29,074 nt of DNA from an uncultured Eubacteriales bacterium (lineage in GTDB: Bacteria; Bacillota; Clostridia; Lachnospirales; Lachnospiraceae): assembly GCA_900548855.1 (NCBI GenBank), contig URMF01000043.1:1-29074 (forward strand), written 5' to 3'. The notes below the pieces were generated by a model. The model had not been told where the DNA came from and made no database searches. It was given only the letters and a program-made list of their open reading frames with translations. Made by a program: the position numbers and the translations under genes. Positions 22,682 through 29,074 of this stretch are shown here, piece after piece; the stretch's first letter is position 1, and each line of letters begins with the position of its first letter.

Positions 22682-24697
22682 ATGTCTTTACAAACCACAA
22701 ATCCTATACGGACAAAAATATCTTTGCGGAGAAAAATGATTCTGGTCATGATTCCACTGGTCATTTTATCCTTTGTTATTGTATTTATTTTTACCTATCT
22801 GAATACGAAAAAAATTATTGAAGATAACTCTTATAAACAGATTGAACTGGCAGCTGCCGCAATTGACAGTAAAATCGCCAAGGAAATTAGTACCACAGCG
22901 GGTATTATCAACAATGTCAAAGAAACGGTAAACCGTACCTGCAACGATACCGAAGCAATCCAGGCTTACATACTAGGCATAGCAGATGCCTATCCGGACA
23001 TCATTCCCACCGGCATTTACTGCGGCTTAGAGGACGGTACCTACATTGATAAAATGTGGACACCGGATGATGACTGGGTTATGAAAGAACGTCCCTGGTA
23101 TATCGAAGGAATCCAGGCTGACGAAGTTACCTTTGGAGATATGTATCTAGATTCTGATACCGGCAAATATATTGTTTCCATATACACAAATATCAGTGAT
23201 AAAAGCGGCAATGTGATTGGTGTTATTTCATCCGATGTGCAGTTAGACGCAATGGATGCCTTATTAAGGGAACAGACGCTGTTTACGAATGGCTTTTCCT
23301 ATGCGGTGGATGCCACCAGCGGTATGATTTGGGGAAATAAAAATGATGAAAGCACAAACGGTAAAATTCTGGAAGAATGCAACAGTGCCGTTTTTCAACA
23401 GATTACAGAAATGTTAGAAAATGAGACATTTGATGAAACCATTCTGGCAGACGGACAGTATCTGAACCTTCACAAGGTAGAAGGAACGAATTTTGTTATC
23501 ATTTGTCAGGTAGCAGAAAGTGATGTAAATTCTGCCCTGACACCAATTATGCGCACCTCTTTTATCACCTCCCTTGTGGGAATCATTTTCTTAGGGGCAG
23601 CATTATTTATTATTCTGTTCGTGCTTTTAAAACCAATAGGCAATATCAACACGATGATTGATTCCATGAATACTCTGGATATTACAAAGCGTATTGATAT
23701 CAGTTCTTCCGATGAATTAGGAATGATTGCAGGCAATCTGAACCAAATGTCAAACCAGCTAAATGAAACCCTTATAGCAATCGAAGCATCTGCACATACG
23801 ATTGACGGCAAGGCAATGGAGAATGAAAAGACCGCCAGACATCTCTACTCTTCTGCCCAAACCCAGTATGAAGCTATGGAGAATCTGACCAACTCCATGA
23901 CCGACCTATCGGAAGCCGTCAGCACCATAGCAGAAGGTGCATCTGTCCTGGCAAGCAACGTATCCAGCACCAATGATGCTGCAGATACCGTAAAAAATAC
24001 CATCAGCAATACTGTCACGCTGGCGAATTCCGGTAAGGACAATATGAATAGAATGATTGATAAAATGGAATATATTACCCAGATATCCGACAATCTACAG
24101 GAAGCAGTTAACAATGTACACGCCGGGCTGGATGGCATTAACGCAATGGTTACCGTAATTCAGGATATTGCAGAGCAGACCAATCTCCTTTCCCTCAATG
24201 CCAGTATTGAAGCCGCAAGGGCGGGAGAATCCGGAAAAGGCTTTGCAGTGGTTGCAGACGAGATTCGAACACTGGCGGAAAGCTGCAGCACTTCTGTCAC
24301 GGATATTGAGAATACCACAACCAACATGCGCAGACTGGTAAATATTGTACTGGATAAATCCACAGAGAGCAAGCATGCAATTTTAGAGAGCTCTGCCGTT
24401 GTAAGTGATACAGAAACCACTTTTGAAAATATACGCCGTACTATTACCGATATCAACTCTGCCATGGCTACGGTAAAGAATACCATTGCCAATGTGGAGC
24501 ATGTGGCAATGGATATTGCTGCCAGCACCGAGGAACAGACTGCCGGTACCGAAGAAATATTGGCAACCTGTGAACAGGTTATGAATATTGCCAATGAATT
24601 CCGCGATGACGGCTCCCAGATGTCTGCATCCAGTGAAGAATTAAAGAAACTGTCAGATTCTTTGACGGAACAGATTGCAAAGTTTCGGTTGGATTAA
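22682..24697 (+). CDS. Methyl-accepting chemotaxis protein with dCache sensor
   Basis: A 671-residue chemoreceptor: TM1 at about 19-40, an extracellular double-Cache domain (45-290), TM2 (292-316), HAMP (316-370) and a cytoplasmic signalling hairpin whose tip reads IAEQTNLLSLNASIEAARAG then KGFAVVADEIRTLAE, the CheA/CheW contact. In the sensor, R137, W139 and Y140 (ERPWYIEG) with D185 (ISSDVQ) resemble the ligand motif of amino-acid-binding dCache domains, so an amino acid or amine ligand is likely. GGAAAGGAG precedes the start. It converges on the map gene with only 15 bp between stop codons. It implies a flagellated organism, although no flagellar genes are in the window. Confidence 0.94.
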   Translation: MSLQTTNPIRTKISLRRKMILVMIPLVILSFVIVFIFTYLNTKKIIEDNSYKQIELAAAAIDSKIAKEISTTAGIINNVKETVNRTCNDTEAIQAYILGIADAYPDIIPTGIYCGLEDGTYIDKMWTPDDDWVMKERPWYIEGIQADEVTFGDMYLDSDTGKYIVSIYTNISDKSGNVIGVISSDVQLDAMDALLREQTLFTNGFSYAVDATSGMIWGNKNDESTNGKILEECNSAVFQQITEMLENETFDETILADGQYLNLHKVEGTNFVIICQVAESDVNSALTPIMRTSFITSLVGIIFLGAALFIILFVLLKPIGNINTMIDSMNTLDITKRIDISSSDELGMIAGNLNQMSNQLNETLIAIEASAHTIDGKAMENEKTARHLYSSAQTQYEAMENLTNSMTDLSEAVSTIAEGASVLASNVSSTNDAADTVKNTISNTVTLANSGKDNMNRMIDKMEYITQISDNLQEAVNNVHAGLDGINAMVTVIQDIAEQTNLLSLNASIEAARAGESGKGFAVVADEIRTLAESCSTSVTDIENTTTNMRRLVNIVLDKSTESKHAILESSAVVSDTETTFENIRRTITDINSAMATVKNTIANVEHVAMDIAASTEEQTAGTEEILATCEQVMNIANEFRDDGSQMSASSEELKKLSDSLTEQIAKFRLD

Positions 24698-24712
24698 AAT
24701 AAATTCCTTTCC

Positions 24713-25588
24713 CTACCAGCATAGCACCTCATTTCCATCCTCCGTCACAAGCACCATAATTTCCCACTGGGCAGAAGGCATTCCGTCCTTTGTATGTACC
24801 TCCCATCCGTTTTTGGGGTCGGTGAAGATTTCCACCCTCCCCATGTTAACCATGGGTTCAATGGTAAATATCATACCCGGAACCATCAGCATTTCTTCTC
24901 CCCGTCTGGAATTATAGCCAACCCATGGCTCCTCATGAAATTCCAATCCTACTCCGTGTCCTCCGATTTCACGAACCACCGTATAACCATTGGCAAAAGC
25001 ATGGTCATGAACTGCTTGTCCCATGTCTCCTAAAAAGCCCCACGGCTTCACTTCCTTTAAACCCAGCTCCACGCACTCCTTTGTTACCTGTACCAGCTTT
25101 TTCTTTTCCGGGCTTACCTCACCGATACAGAACATTCTGGAGGAATCCGAAAAATATCCGTCCAAAATAGAGGAACAGTCTACATTTACAATATCCCCTG
25201 ATTTTAAGATTACGTCCTTGGAGGGAAATCCGTGGCAGACCTGGTCATTTACGGAAGTACACACACTATAGGGATAACCCTCATAATTCAATGGTGCCGG
25301 AACACCACCCATATCCGTTGTCATATCATATACAATCTTATCAATCTCTGCCGTATTCATTCCCTCATGAATATGTTCTTCAATATAATCCAGTACCGCT
25401 ATGTTAATCTTACAGCTTTCCTTTATTTTCGTAATCTGCTCCGGGGTCTTAATAATATTGTGGGGCGGTACCTCATGTCCCTCCCTTTCCATTCGTTTAA
25501 TCCGGTTATCAAATGCCTCATGGCACACCTTGTACTTTCTCCCACTGCCGCACCAGCATGGGTCATTCCTGTTAAGCTTCTTTAACAT
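24713..25588 (-). CDS. map: Methionine aminopeptidase type I with SEC-C zinc motif
   Basis: A 291-residue enzyme that removes the N-terminal methionine from new proteins. Residues 6-23 (NRNDPCWCGSGRKYKVCH) form a SEC-C zinc finger, C11/C13 with C22/H23, thought to aid ribosome docking. The pita-bread catalytic domain follows with H119 (VCHGF), metal ligands D137 (DIVNVDCS), D148 (GYFSDSSR), H211 (GGHGVGLEFHE), E244 (FTIEPM) and E276 (QWEIMVLVTEDG). Type Ia enzymes without the finger are commoner; this longer form is frequent in Clostridia. GGAGG lies 6-7 nt before the start. It is the second gene of an operon, 41 bp after the carboxyltransferase. Confidence 0.95.
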   Translation of the reverse strand: MLKKLNRNDPCWCGSGRKYKVCHEAFDNRIKRMEREGHEVPPHNIIKTPEQITKIKESCKINIAVLDYIEEHIHEGMNTAEIDKIVYDMTTDMGGVPAPLNYEGYPYSVCTSVNDQVCHGFPSKDVILKSGDIVNVDCSSILDGYFSDSSRMFCIGEVSPEKKKLVQVTKECVELGLKEVKPWGFLGDMGQAVHDHAFANGYTVVREIGGHGVGLEFHEEPWVGYNSRRGEEMLMVPGMIFTIEPMVNMGRVEIFTDPKNGWEVHTKDGMPSAQWEIMVLVTEDGNEVLCW

Positions 25589-25629
25589 ACTATGCCTCCA
25601 ACTTTTTCATATTCATTGCCTTAATCAGC

Positions 25630-27165
25630 TTACACCGGTATATTGGCATGTTTTTTGGAAAGTCCCTGTGATACCGGCCTGCCGCTTAGACGAATTAAAT
25701 CCTGGTACAAAATTTCCCTGGTCTTCTCCGGCTTTATCTCGTCATCTACAAAATGCCGTTTTAATACCATGTCACTGTTCATATAATGCTGCTGATACTG
25801 GGAAAGCTGCTCCCTCAAATAGTCTTCCTTTTCCACCCCCTCCAATTTGCCGAGCTGGCTGTGGCATATAACCGCAACAGCACCCTCTGCCTTCATCACC
25901 GCAACCTCTGCCTCCGGCCAGACATAATGCCTGTCAGCGCCCAGCTGCCTGCAGCCCATGAAAATATAGGGACCTCCGTAAGCCTTCCGCAAAATAACCG
26001 TCAGGCGGATGGTTGTGGCATTGGCATAGGCCTGAATCATTTTTGCCCCGTGACGAATCAGTCCCTTATGCTCCTGCTCTGCCTCCATGACAAAGCCGGT
26101 GGAATCTGCCAGAGTGATAACAGGAATATTATAACAGTCACAATACTGTACAAAACGTGCCGCCTTATCCGCAGCATCTACATCAATGGAGCCGTTTTGA
26201 TAGAGTGTCTGGTTTGCAACCACACCCACGGTAATTCCACCAAGCCTGCCAAAGCCCACCACAATATTTCTGGCAAATTCCTCATGCACCTCAATAAAGC
26301 TGTCATCATCTAATATTTCCCCGATAACCGGCTTAACATCATATACCTCCTGCTTGTTCTTCGGCAGAAATGTACATATATCCGTAATATCCTTTTCATG
26401 ATACATATCTGTGCGGAAACACCGTTCTTCCATATAGCATGGCGGTAGAATATCTATCAATTTACGGACCCGGTCATAGCAGGCTTTCTCGCTCTCCATC
26501 CGAAAATGCGCCACCCCACTGACAGAGGAATGAATACCGGCGCCCCCCAGCTCTTCAATCAGATAATCGGTCCCCTGCACTTCGTTAATCACCTTGGCAC
26601 CCGTCACAAAAAGATTACTGATTTTATCAATAGTAAAGACAAAATCCGCCAGTCCCGGAGAATATACCGCTCCTCCGGCACAGGTTCCTGCTATAATGGC
26701 AATCTGCGGTATATATCCCGATGCCATTGCATTCATCCGGAACAATTCTCCACACCCGGCAACGGAAGCCGCTCCCTCCTGAATCCTTGCACCGCCTCCA
26801 TCATAAATTCCTATCACCGGTTTTCTATCAGCAATAGCCTCCTTTAAGATAGCAATTATCTGTTTGCTGTGCTGGTAACCGAAGGTTCCTCCCATACAGG
26901 TAAAATCCTGTCCGTAAAAATATACCTTTTGTCCATATATATTCCCATATCCGGTAATAACACCATCATATCCGGTACTCTTCTTTTTTATGTCCCCTAT
27001 ATCATCTGCTGTTTCCTGTTGGAATGCCGGAGGAAAAGCCTCCTCCGGATAATATTCCGTAAAGCTCCCTTTGTCAAAAAGCAGGCGTATCCGCTCTATA
27101 ATATGAAGCTTGTCGCGTGTATGCTGCTTGGTTATGCTATATGGGTTTACATTTTTTAAATACAT
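25630..27165 (-). CDS. Acyl-CoA carboxylase carboxyltransferase subunit (biotin-dependent family)
   Basis: A 511-residue protein of the PccB/AccD5/MmdA family with two crotonase-like halves. The N-half has YFYGQDFTCMGGTFG, GIYDGGGARIQEG and AGTCAGGAVYSPGLADFVF (first oxyanion hole); the C-half has RNIVVGFGRLGGITVGVVAN, VITLADSTGFVM and KAYGGPYIFMG (second). It moves carboxyl between carboxybiotin and an acyl-CoA, for example acetyl-, propionyl- or methylmalonyl-CoA. No biotin carrier, biotin carboxylase or membrane decarboxylase gene is nearby, so carboxylase and decarboxylase cannot be told apart. AAGGAGG precedes the ATG at 27165. It is co-transcribed with map. Confidence 0.92.
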   Translation of the reverse strand: MYLKNVNPYSITKQHTRDKLHIIERIRLLFDKGSFTEYYPEEAFPPAFQQETADDIGDIKKKSTGYDGVITGYGNIYGQKVYFYGQDFTCMGGTFGYQHSKQIIAILKEAIADRKPVIGIYDGGGARIQEGAASVAGCGELFRMNAMASGYIPQIAIIAGTCAGGAVYSPGLADFVFTIDKISNLFVTGAKVINEVQGTDYLIEELGGAGIHSSVSGVAHFRMESEKACYDRVRKLIDILPPCYMEERCFRTDMYHEKDITDICTFLPKNKQEVYDVKPVIGEILDDDSFIEVHEEFARNIVVGFGRLGGITVGVVANQTLYQNGSIDVDAADKAARFVQYCDCYNIPVITLADSTGFVMEAEQEHKGLIRHGAKMIQAYANATTIRLTVILRKAYGGPYIFMGCRQLGADRHYVWPEAEVAVMKAEGAVAVICHSQLGKLEGVEKEDYLREQLSQYQQHYMNSDMVLKRHFVDDEIKPEKTREILYQDLIRLSGRPVSQGLSKKHANIPV

Positions 27166-27263
27166 TTTCCCCCTCCTTATCCTTCGAACTTATATATACA
27201 GGCATTCTGTGTTGCCATGCAGTTATTGTATCACACAATAGGCATAAAATCCCGAACTTTTCA

Positions 27264-27292
27264 TTCCCTTTTTACTTATTTTATTGTATAAT
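27264..27292 (+). promoter_or_regulatory. Promoter of transglycosylase gene
   Basis: -35-like TTCCCT at 27264-27269, 17-bp spacer and perfect -10 TATAAT at 27287-27292, 37 bp before the start. Confidence 0.5.
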
Positions 27293-27329
27293 AAATCTAA
27301 TTGGATTTTTTGATGAAAGGAATTTTCTT

Positions 27330-28034
27330 ATGGTTTATATTGATGGGCTCGGATTTATAGACGAGAGTACATACAGCAAATCAACAAATACAAGCCGCTC
27401 CGGCAGCAGTGATTTTGATTCCATATTAGAACAGGAAACCATAATATATGCCCAGCCGGAATTGGGTAATACGGAAAAACAGCAGGACAAGTCTGGTTCT
27501 TTGACCGTCCCTGCGTCGTTGGAGTGTTATTTCACAAAGGCTGCCGCCAAATACGGAGTGGATGTCAATCTTTTAAAGGCCGTTGCCAAACAGGAGTCCG
27601 GCTTTAATCCGAATTCCGTTTCCGGCGCAGGCGCTGTTGGCGTTATGCAGCTTATGCCCGGCACCGCTTCCGCACTGGGAGTTTCCAATCCCTATGATGC
27701 TGAACAGAATATCATGGGAGGTGCAAAATACCTCTCCCAGCTGTTACATAAATACAACGGCAACACCTCTCTTGCTCTTGCAGCATACAATGCAGGTCCG
27801 GGCAACGTGGACAAGTATAACGGAATCCCCCCATTTAAAGAGACCCAGAACTATGTCAAAAAGGTACTTGCCTATATGGGCGATGGTTTTTCTTCGGATA
27901 CTGCCATTTACGCCGCTGCCGCATCAGAAAATGATAACAGCGTTGCAAGTACCATCTATGCACTTGCCTCCAATGACGTTACCACTCCTGCACGGGTTTA
28001 TACCATTTCAGCAGTACCAGACACAATTGTATAA
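27330..28034 (+). CDS. Lytic transglycosylase (SLT domain)
   Basis: A 234-residue protein. The SLT domain spans about residues 62-180: E89 in VAKQESGFNPN is the catalytic acid, followed by GAVGVMQLMPGTASALGV and LALAAYNAGPGNVDKYNG. It cuts the glycan strands of peptidoglycan. The first 60 residues are polar and the tail is Ala/Ser/Thr-rich. No signal peptide is present in this reading; the frame stays open to 27117, but that extension overlaps the carboxyltransferase gene and lacks a ribosome site, whereas AAAGG precedes 27330 suitably. Signal-less SLT proteins can be exported by the flagellar apparatus or belong to phage tails; in this motile organism the flagellar option is plausible but unproven. 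Confidence 0.85.
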   Translation: MVYIDGLGFIDESTYSKSTNTSRSGSSDFDSILEQETIIYAQPELGNTEKQQDKSGSLTVPASLECYFTKAAAKYGVDVNLLKAVAKQESGFNPNSVSGAGAVGVMQLMPGTASALGVSNPYDAEQNIMGGAKYLSQLLHKYNGNTSLALAAYNAGPGNVDKYNGIPPFKETQNYVKKVLAYMGDGFSSDTAIYAAAASENDNSVASTIYALASNDVTTPARVYTISAVPDTIV

Positions 28035-28077
28035 GCTTTCCGGTTACAAACTACTGCATCCATAAAAATTATTATAT

Positions 28078-28130
28078 TAGGTAATTGCGGAACTTGCGAT
28101 TTTCAAAGCCTAGTTGTGCAAGATAGGCAA
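28078..28130. mobile_element. MITE-like element, copy D (solo left arm)
   Basis: TAGGTAATTGCGGAACTT followed by TTTTCAAAGCCTA and TTGTGCAA parallels the left arm of copy B (TTTTTTGAAAGCCTA, TTGTACAA). No matching right end is found, so this is a truncated copy. It ends about 26 bp before the start of the ABC ATPase gene and lies in its leader. Confidence 0.6.
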
Positions 28131-28155
28131 TATCATAAGCAGAAAGGAACTTTAC

Positions 28156-28878
28156 ATGATTCAGATTGAGAATGTCACCAAAACCTACAACGGAACCATC
28201 CGTGCTGTAGACAATTTAAATCTCACCGTAAATGATGGTGAAATTGTGGGATTTATCGGACCAAACGGTGCCGGAAAAACCACAACCTTAAAAATGCTTA
28301 CTGGTATCTTAAAGCCGGACTCCGGTACAATCAATATTAATCATTTTGATATGCAAAAAGAACCCTTGAAAGCAAAACAGGTTATCGGCTACATTGCGGA
28401 CAGTCCGGATATGTTTCTGCGCCTTAAGGGTCTGGAATTTATGAATCTGATATCCGATATATACAAGGTTCCCACAGATGTGCGAAAGGAGCGCATCCAA
28501 ACCTTTGCCACACGCTTTGATTTAGCGGAGGTTCTGGATAAACCTATGCAGAGCTATTCCCACGGTATGCGCCAGAAAATGATGGTTGCCGCCGCGCTGG
28601 TTCATGACCCTGCTGTCTGGATTCTCGATGAACCGCTGACCGGTTTGGACCCGAAATCCGCCTACAACCTGAAAAACATGATGCGGGAACATGCTGATGC
28701 CGGTAATTCTGTTTTGTTTTCTACCCATGTACTGGAGGTGGCAGAAAAGCTCTGCGATAAGGTAATCATTATTAACCAGGGAAAGGCTTTATTCTATGGC
28801 ACCTTGGAAGAGCTGACTACCCGGTATCCGGATATGGACCTTGAAAAAATCTTTTTGGAGATGACTGCCCATGAATAG
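28156..28878 (+). CDS. ABC transporter ATP-binding protein
   Basis: A 240-residue ATPase: Walker A GPNGAGKTT at 35-43, signature YSHGM at 134-138 (a variant of LSGGQ), Walker B AVWILDEPLTGLDP at 153-166 and the switch histidine in FSTHVLE. PNGAGK and SHGMRQK are typical of ABC-2-type exporters such as the EcsA/CcmA-like group. The start is the ATG at 28156 with AAAGGAAC upstream; an ATG 42 nt earlier lies in the MITE remnant. The permease gene starts 8 nt before this stop codon, so the two are translationally coupled. Confidence 0.92.
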   Translation: MIQIENVTKTYNGTIRAVDNLNLTVNDGEIVGFIGPNGAGKTTTLKMLTGILKPDSGTININHFDMQKEPLKAKQVIGYIADSPDMFLRLKGLEFMNLISDIYKVPTDVRKERIQTFATRFDLAEVLDKPMQSYSHGMRQKMMVAAALVHDPAVWILDEPLTGLDPKSAYNLKNMMREHADAGNSVLFSTHVLEVAEKLCDKVIIINQGKALFYGTLEELTTRYPDMDLEKIFLEMTAHE

Positions 28879-29074
28879 TTATTTAACCCTTACCAAAACA
28901 TTTATCGCTGCCATCGGCATGAGCGAGCCACAGGATAAGCGCAGGAAAGTTATGATTGTTATCCTTTCCCTGTTTGGTATGTTCGGCGTACTGCTTCCTG
29001 TCGCCGTAGGAGTCGGCATACTGGTAAAGCTGATGACGGAAACCCTGCTGCCTATCGGCTGGGGGGGGGGGGGG
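28871..29074 (+). CDS. ABC transporter permease, N-terminal part (cut by window edge)
   Basis: The ATG at 28871 overlaps the ATPase stop. The frame reads MNSYLTLTKTFIAAIGMSEP, then a basic stretch (QDKRRKV) and a hydrophobic helix (MIVILSLFGMFGVLLPVAVG) continuing VGILVKLM. This suits the first helix of a multi-spanning exporter permease coupled to the ATPase upstream. The last bases are a run of 14 G, so the final residues should not be trusted. Confidence 0.75.
   Translation, partial: MNSYLTLTKTFIAAIGMSEPQDKRRKVMIVILSLFGMFGVLLPVAVGVGILVKLMTETLLPIGWGGGG
29061..29074. other. Poly-G tail, probable sequencing or assembly artefact
   Basis: The window ends with 14 consecutive G, unlike anything else in this AT-rich sequence. 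Two-colour sequencers write G when signal is lost, and such tails can survive at contig ends. Confidence 0.75.

Noticed and set aside
27117..27329. Upstream extension of the transglycosylase frame to 27117, which would add a hydrophobic N-terminus
   Set aside because: It overlaps the carboxyltransferase start, crosses that gene's promoter region, lies upstream of the transglycosylase promoter and has no ribosome site.

Overview
The window looks like chromosomal DNA of a low-GC, motile, gut-type Clostridia member, most likely Lachnospiraceae. This is inferred from AGGAGG-type ribosome sites, AT-rich spacers, and a family mix of DUF3793, DUF5104, DUF6429, BspA-like leucine-rich repeats, Flavodoxin_4 and a dCache chemoreceptor. 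There are no rRNA or tRNA genes, no CRISPR array and no complete prophage. Both ends cut genes: enolase on the left and an ABC permease on the right. The right end finishes in a suspicious run of 14 G.

Layout. (1) 1-5000, minus strand: DUF3793 gene followed 23 bp later by enolase, and an ATPase plus FtsX-like permease pair. The two units share a perfect palindromic operator core. (2) 5000-8200: a three-helix small membrane protein behind a near-perfect LexA box; a Cd/Zn-type P-ATPase with its metal-binding domain as a separate upstream gene under an ArsR/SmtB-type operator; a DUF5104-like lipoprotein. (3) 8650-11600: sugar O-acetyltransferase, DUF2798 membrane protein, and a MATE exporter whose leader carries a strong terminator. 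(4) 11800-15900: a LysR regulator divergent from a flavodoxin, cupin, carboxymuconolactone-decarboxylase and aldo/keto-reductase cluster, with a second flavodoxin in opposite orientation. This resembles a redox or electrophile-stress module. (5) 15900-19300: a DUF6429-GNAT fusion, then a degraded zone with an integrase tail, a DUF6061-like relic, a DUF3592-like protein, a frameshifted rhomboid and an isolated strong promoter. (6) 19300-24700: a secreted BspA-like repeat protein, an HTH-GHKL-DUF4325 regulator, and a divergent chemoreceptor separated from it by helically phased direct repeats. (7) 24700-29074: acyl-CoA carboxyltransferase with methionine aminopeptidase, a lytic transglycosylase, and the start of an ABC exporter operon.

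A small inverted-repeat element with TAGGTAATTGC ends occurs four times in different states of decay (4670, 14174, 17087, 28078). Two copies sit in the 5' leaders of ABC transporter operons. The strongest candidates for something undescribed are the HTH-GHKL-DUF4325 regulator with its phased repeat array, the LexA-box membrane peptide, the paired palindromic operators, and the aromatic every-fourth-residue repeats in the permease.
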